Below, one piece after another: positions 58,700 to 64,000 of a stretch of DNA of 64,000 nt. The notes beneath the pieces were generated by a model. That model was not told the DNA's origin. It worked only from the letters and a program-made list of their open reading frames with translations, and did not search any database. The translations under genes were made by a program, and so were the position numbers. The stretch is from Daphnia carinata (lineage: Eukaryota; Arthropoda; Branchiopoda; Diplostraca; Daphniidae). The stretch lies in assembly GCF_022539665.2 (NCBI RefSeq), contig NC_081334.1, positions 1,860,001-1,924,000 of the forward strand, written 5' to 3'. Every line of letters starts with the position of its first letter. Positions within the stretch are counted from its first letter, which is position 1.

Positions 58700-59699
58700 A
58701 TGGCCGCGTATTTGTATGTTGTACCGTGTATTTCAATGGGAATATCTATGTTTTCGAATAAACAATTTGTTCCCTAATTCATTTTTGATTCGTTTTGATT
58801 GTAGTTGTAAAAAAAAAACTAGATGTCGCTGGTGTGCTTCCAATATGGTGTTGTGAATACGTGTGACAGTGGTGTGAGCAGTGAAATCTGTGTTTGAAAG
58901 TTTTTGTTAAAAATGTTTTATTCCAGTGGAAAGTTATAAAAAACTAACTACTATTAAATGTTTTATTCCCTGTGACGTTTTTGGAAGTGAAGCACACTAA
59001 ATAGTTCATTTTTTACGTACCGGCAATCTTGAAAGCTATCAATTCCAAACAGTGACAGATTGCTCTGCTACAAAACTTTGACCGTAGCATTCCAACATGC
59101 TACTCTGTTGTTCTTTTTAGAGGTATTTTACTTGTACAAGGCGCTTAGTATACCCTTTGGCATGATTCTGACTTTAAGATCTAGCTTGTGAAACTTACAA
59201 CGGAAAAGATGCCAACCAGGAGGAAGTTCACCAACGAAGTGAATTCTTGGAATCAATACACCACTGTCCAATTCGCCTACCCTTTGCCCTAGTCATCAGA
59301 ATCAGTTTTATTCTGATAAATGCAGCATGTTGCTCTTTCTTTGCTTTCCAACAGTTAACCACTATCAATCAACACACACAGACATGGACATCAAAACCAA
59401 TCCCTTTTGGTATTTTAAACTTGAGATTTATCTAGTATTGCTTTTTAAAAATTTAATTTCCCATTGTAGGGCTCCCAAGCTTTCAAGTTCTTCAGCAAAA
59501 TTACCAGCCCTGCAACTTTTGCAGTCTTCAAACAACAGGCTTAGGTAATTGTTTTCCCTGTTATAATTACACCAATAATCTTATATTCCACATGTAGTGA
59601 CACTTTTTCTTCATATTTATTATTTAGTACTATGCCATCAGCTTCATTCCCATGCAAAATTGAAACAAAAATTCTAAGTTTTGCCCGTTCTTCGCTTCA

Positions 59700-59900
59700 T
59701 CATCTGTCGTCACCAGGCTTTTCGCCCTATCCGTCGCCCAGTCATCGCTTCACCCTTCGCCCTGTCTTCGCCTCGGCCGTCTCCCCGTCGTCGCCTCGCC
59801 TGTCGCCTCGGCCGTCTCCCCGTCGTCGCCTCGCCTGTCGCCTCGTCCGTCGCCGTTTCGTCGCCTCGTGGTCTCCCCATCTTCGTCTCGCCGGCATCCT
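59700..59900 (+). repeat. Diverged GC-rich minisatellite, composite copy 2
   Basis: Units of the CGTCGCCTCGCC(T)GTCGCC type, shorter and less regular than the array at 7,028-7,345. Open in several frames by composition; not considered coding. Confidence 0.8.
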
Positions 59901-59984
59901 GTCGTCGCCGTGCCAGTTGCCCCTTGGTCACCTTGTCTGCGTGGTATCGTTATTTTTTTTAATGTATGTAATGTATAATGTAAA

Positions 59985-60298
59985 CTAACCCGTTGGCTGC
60001 CACCCACCTTTTATCCCCTTTTTTTTTTTTAGCTTGACAGGGACGGGCCGCGCTGTTCTGCTCCATGGTCTATCTGCCATGGGGTGGAGCAGCGCCACTG
60101 CCCAAGATTGGCCGAAAGGCCTGTAGGCAATGCACCACAGGGATTCCCTTGATCGATGCGCTTGATGAGACCTGGGGTGTGCATTCCCGTAAAGGTCTCA
60201 TCATCGTGTCAGCCCGGCCCCCTGGCCCCCTTTATCGCTATCCCTAAGATAGCGATGTAGCTACTGTAGTTAAGATGGCGTGGCAGCCAACGGGTTAG
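59985..60298. mobile_element. 314-bp TIR element, copy 2
   Basis: Same 19-bp inverted ends as the 7,465-7,781 element (CTAACCCGTTGGCTGCCAC). The insides are similar but carry substitutions. Flanks are homologous on both sides, so this is a paralogous locus, not an independent insertion. Confidence 0.75.
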
Positions 60299-60420
60299 TT
60301 TTAAGTGTATGTATGTATGTATTGTATGTGTATTATGTAAAGTGGTGGATTTGAGGGTGGAAGGAGGGAAAATAAAAAGATTTTAAATTATTTATATTTG
60401 TATTTATTTTATTATATGGT

Positions 60421-60490
60421 GACTGATTTGGGGATCGAACCCAAGGAATCTCACACGCTTATCACGTGCTTTACCATCAATCTAACCACT
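60421..60490 (-). pseudogene. tRNA-like module T1, composite copy 2
   Basis: On the minus strand 60,482-60,421 can fold into a 7-bp acceptor (GATTGAT/ATCAGTC, one G-U), a 5-bp anticodon stem (GCACG/CGTGT), an 8-nt variable loop and a perfect T-arm (TTGGG-TTCGATC-CCCAA), but has only six bases where the D-arm should be. The anticodon loop TGATAAG lacks the usual T at position 33. Probably a relic rather than a decoding tRNA. Confidence 0.5.
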
Positions 60491-60578
60491 ATTCATTAAC
60501 TATGAAAAAGCTATCCCATAATAACCTTGTATAGAACTCATTTCAACATACCCATAAAAATCTAAAGTTATGTATGAA

Positions 60579-60650
60579 AGGAGTGATGGCACAAAGGTAG
60601 CGTGCTGGACTGTAGTGTCGAAGGTCTGGGGTTCAACTCCCAGGCCGGGT
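60579..60650 (+). pseudogene. tRNA-like module T2, composite copy 2
   Basis: The plus strand has A-box-like TGGCACAAAGG and a B-box-like GGTTCAACTCC within CTGGG...CCCAG. The acceptor does not pair. Counterpart of 8,081-8,150. Confidence 0.45.
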
Positions 60651-60740
60651 GCTATTGCTGATACGACCACCGATAAGCGCCCCAAAAGTTTCTGATCGCC
60701 GAGGAGAAAGATTTTTTACATTTAAGGGCGTTTTGTGTGT

Positions 60741-60815
60741 CATGGCGACTCTGAGTATTGAACCCTTGACCTTCGGCTTCTGAAGCCGATGCTCTACCAC
60801 TGAGCCATTTCACAT
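60741..60815 (-). pseudogene. tRNA-like module T3, composite copy 2
   Basis: On the minus strand: D-arm GCTCAGTGGTAGAGC and a perfect anticodon arm TCGGC-TTCAGAA-GCCGA with T33. The outer sequence TGTGAAATGGC pairs with GCCATGACACA (two mismatches), an odd extended stem. The T-arm is damaged. Counterpart of 8,283-8,355. Confidence 0.5.
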
Positions 60816-61300
60816 ATTTTAGTACTACTATTACTAATAGCGAATGTAGGAGTAAGATTTGGACTTAGAAAAATAAAAGCAAGCTGCCCTTTCGTTCACA
60901 GACCCTTTCATACACTGGCTCACTACGCTGAACGCTTACCTTCCTTTGCCTGTACATCACTTGGCTCAGAACATCGAAGCCAGAACCCAGGCCGCTTGCC
61001 CAATATAATTTTTTTCTCTGACAGATGTTTTTCAATTTTATCAGATATTGTACATGAGTTACAGAAAAATCCTAAATTTTTCTCTAGGGTATTTTCTACA
61101 GTACCGACAGCCCTTTTTCGTTTCTTCTGTCATTCGCCTGTGACGACGCTGACAAATTTTTCGTCGACAGAAAATTTGTGCATTTGACATGAAATTACAA
61201 ATACAGCAAACAGAAAATAACCGTCTTATTCGTTATTTTCTATTTTTTACAACCAAACCCACACACATGTTGTATCTGTATATATAATTTGACTATATAC

Positions 61301-62239
61301 ACATGGTTTAGAATGGGAGACAACAATAAGATGTAAATATAAATAATGTGTTCTACTAAGCTCTCAATTTCAGAAGAATGGAAGAAAAGAAAAAAATTAC
61401 TGATTACTCACGCGCAAAAAAAAAGTCGTTTCCAGAGCAATTCCAGTTGTAAGCAGAGAGAAGAACTTCGAAGAAAAACTTCTTCGATTGCCTATACAGC
61501 AGTTCATCCACATGTTTGAGGGAATTGCAGTTCCTGCAAAGGCAAAAAGCATTAACGTAAAATTTTGTTATCCGTTTTAGTATAAATAAATTACTTTCAA
61601 GCAACTTTTTTGGGCATACATACACTGATTAAAATCACCCACTATTTTACCAGACCATAGGCGATTTCAATTGAATTGGTATGTCAATGCAAGGATCACA
61701 AGGATTGTGACTTTACCTGGCATGCTCAGGAACACCTTGAACAGTCAATTTAGTATCAACTCCCTCATACCTAAATACCACAAAAATAGTATATCACAGC
61801 AAAAAGGCAATTCTTTAGGCATACATCTACATGTTAAAAATTATTTGCATTTTAACAACTCAAAGCCAATTTGGATTGCCAACTGGATTGCTATGTCAAT
61901 GAAAAGATCACAAGGATCTCTACTTTACCTGAAATAAACAATATGTTGGTCATTTTTCATTTCACTGCAATATAATACATGATGGTATTATAGATTGATT
62001 ACCTGCATAAAGCTTTACATTACAGATGTAGCTAGAAAACAATAACCTAAGAAATAGTATTTCATTCGAGTTACTATGAGAGTTCTACTAGCATACAACT
62101 CACCTTGATGAATTAAATACTTTAATGTTGTGCAGCCAGCACTACGTTTCAGCACCAAAATATTCAACAACTAATTGCACCTGAAAGACTACAAGACAGA
62201 CGGAAAATAGTATACTATAGTAAAGGTGATTTTTCCCAC
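61301..62239. other. Gene-free AT-rich stretch
   Basis: No gene was recognised. Two related phrases around 61,670-61,740 and 61,865-61,935 (each with a TGTCAATG..AAGATCACAAGGAT-like block) suggest a local duplication of about 200 bp. Confidence 0.4.
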
Positions 62240-63820
62240 ATCAGTTACTTACGTAGTGTCACGGTTTTACTACACGAGTCAATAGGAAAAGAGTTCACAA
62301 GAAGTTCAAGCATTAACTTCAATTGTTAAATAAAAATACCAAGCAGTGTCGAAGTGAAATTATCCATACCACCGCTGCTAGACCTTTAAGACCATCCAAC
62401 TTTTACACAAAACATTTTTCAATTCATTATCTTTCTTCATCTCAAATATATCAAGAAACTTAAACAAAGATCTATCTAGAAACCTTTTGCTTGTCTAAGT
62501 TAATACATACCCGTATATCCATCGAAGGCCAATAATTTCTGATGGGCTTAAGGCAGCAGGCAACGCCACGTAACAGACATCCAGTAAGGCTTACAAGGAT
62601 ATCTGTTTGGTATCAGGGCAGATGGTTTTGAACGCCATCTATCGAATCAGGCGTTTCGCGCGCCACCTGTTGGACATCAGCACAAGTAGATTCGCAACGT
62701 CATCTGTTGCAAAATAGCCTTAACAGAACTAATACCATTTATTATGCGAATAAGATTGGCACGCCATCTAGTGGGCAAAATCAGGACTTGCCACCATCTA
62801 GTAATCGAATGTGAAACTTTCTTCCGCCATCTAGTGGACCAAATGCAAAGTGGATATGCACGCCATCTAGGGGAGCAAATGCAAAGTGGCTTTTCACGCC
62901 ATCTAGTGGACAAAATGCGAAGTGGTTTGCACGCCATCTAGTGGACAAAATGGCAGGTTTGCGACGGATCAAACGGGAAGTTGGTTTGCACAGCATCTAC
63001 TGGACATCGGCGCAAGTGGCATTGCCACGATAGTATATCCCATTGTGTTCTTTGCAAAACCATACTTTACACGTCCATTTTTCACTGTCCACTATCATTC
63101 ATTAGTACTCACCTTTATTTTATACCTGCATTGTTTTTTACAATTTTTGAATGAAGTTCCTCTCCCCAAAATCTCAGCATTTTCTACCGCCAATCCCCTG
63201 AACAGACAACCTTAATTTCGTGTGAAAGTGGTAACTTGTTAATCATTCTTTCAAGTAATAAAAACCTTTTTCCTATAAACTCATTTTCTTACAACTATCG
63301 ATATTGCCACCAGTGAATTAAACTAAAAGTTAAATCATACTAGTTAAAAGAAGAATATTAGCTTGTTACCTTTCAAGTATGCCACTTCCACCAAAACCTC
63401 ACCATTTTCTGTTTGCCATTCTTGGAACAAGCAAACCAAACTATGTAGTTACAAAACATCTGTTAATCAGCTAGCAGATTGATAGTAACCTGGAATAAAA
63501 TGCTAAAATAAGTAAATGTTATTTTACCAAACGAGGTATATCATTCAATATTTGTGTGAACGTAGAACAAGCAGCAAATGTCAAGAAAAATAAGTTGGGT
63601 TCATACACCCATAATTACCTATAATTAAAGCAGTATTATTTGCTATCAATTCTTGGCATGGCACAGGCTAACAAAGCTCTACATAGCTTTGTTAGCGCAT
63701 CTACATCATATTTTATGATCAGCTAGCAAAGAGTGACAGCAATCTGAAATAAAATGTGAAAATTAATTTGATTCTACTTTAACATTAATGCAAGAGGATG
63801 TAGAACTCAGAAAAACAAAT
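62240..63820 (-). repeat. Dispersed repeat family, copy R3 (inverted)
   Basis: Reverse complement of R1 and R2 segments in matching order: 63,640-63,800 with 3,505-3,600; 63,440-63,540 with 690-800 and 3,640-3,740; 63,130-63,270 with 988-1,110; the minisatellite at 62,630-63,010 with 1,408-1,890; and 62,240-62,372 with 2,083-2,230. The last pair is especially close. No intact frame was found. Confidence 0.7.
62761..63005 (-). repeat. CTCF-motif minisatellite, 30-36-bp period
   Basis: The GCCATCTAG core starts at 62,763, 62,793, 62,826, 62,862, 62,898 and 62,933, with a degenerate copy near 62,993. On the minus strand the unit begins with CCACTAGATGGCG. The copy at 62,824-62,837 (CCACTAGATGGCGG) matches the 14-base CTCF consensus CCASYAGRKGGCRS perfectly; those at 62,761-62,774, 62,896-62,909 and 62,931-62,944 match at 13 of 14 positions. 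Confidence 0.85.
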
Positions 63821-64000
63821 AGTTGCTTAATTGTTCCTTACTTTAATGTTTAAGCAGTAACTTGCCGTTGAATGCTGAAACTTGAAACCTACTTAAAAAA
63901 AAAAAAAATTGAATGATTAATGCACAGACTTAGACCAACTCTGCTGAACATACTTAATTACTTTGTTGAAAATTTAATGTTCTGCAACTTTATTGCCCAC

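Larger units (their letters stand above)
58700..61300 (+). repeat. Composite repeat, copy 2
   Basis: Same orientation and order of parts as 6,000-8,700: shared left block, GC-rich minisatellite (59,700-59,900, fewer and more diverged units), TIR element (59,985-60,298), the GGAAGGAGGGAAAATAAAA block and three tRNA-like modules. It ends with a short CA-containing stretch near 61,259. Differences are spread evenly, so the duplication is not very recent. Confidence 0.75.

Overview
The window looks like nuclear DNA of an arthropod, most likely a cladoceran crustacean (Daphnia-like). The genes are packed closely, most introns are only about 60-80 bp with plain GT..AG ends, nearly all products have clear animal orthologues, and one cluster resembles Snakeskin, an arthropod septate-junction protein. 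The species is inferred from gene architecture and protein similarity, not from a marker gene.

Layout. Positions 1-11,100 and about 56,400-64,000 are gene-poor and full of lineage-specific repeats: a P-like MITE with perfect 8-bp target-site duplications, GATGGCG minisatellites, a diverged long inverted repeat, a 2.6-kb composite repeat present in both flanks (GC-rich minisatellite, a 317-bp terminal-inverted-repeat element and three tRNA-like modules), and a repeat family that is direct on the left and inverted on the right. No intact transposase or reverse transcriptase was seen.

Between them lies a gene-rich block: MOCS1 (+), RDH13-like (-), GEMIN6 (+), CSTF3/Su(f) (-), TMEM147 (+), SANBR/KIAA1841 (+), an unrecognised C2H2-finger membrane protein (-), CCDC124 (+), NUDT2 (-), PLA2G15 (+), RCC1 (-), three tandem Snakeskin-like genes (-), Cyclin Y (-), DNAJC7 (+), MALSU1 (-), PLA2G6 (+) and a C8-type tetraspanin (+). 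Neighbours are often divergent or convergent with a few hundred bases or less between them. There is no operon-like pathway; these are housekeeping functions in cofactor synthesis, RNA processing, translation, lipid turnover, Ran/chromatin, proteostasis and cell junctions.

Most interesting points: (1) DNAJC7 has a second, 427-codon candidate first exon in the same splice phase as the normal one; it encodes a disordered Ser/Pro/Gln-rich region with I-x-I/V motifs like those BAG3 uses to bind small heat-shock proteins. (2) MOCS1 keeps the alternative-donor arrangement that yields either MOCS1A ending in Gly-Gly or a MOCS1A-B fusion. (3) GATGGCG arrays in the inverted flanks match the CTCF consensus and face each other across the gene block. 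(4) A composite repeat carries three tRNA-like modules in alternating orientation. Coding genes are given as start-to-stop spans over introns; exon positions were worked out by hand.
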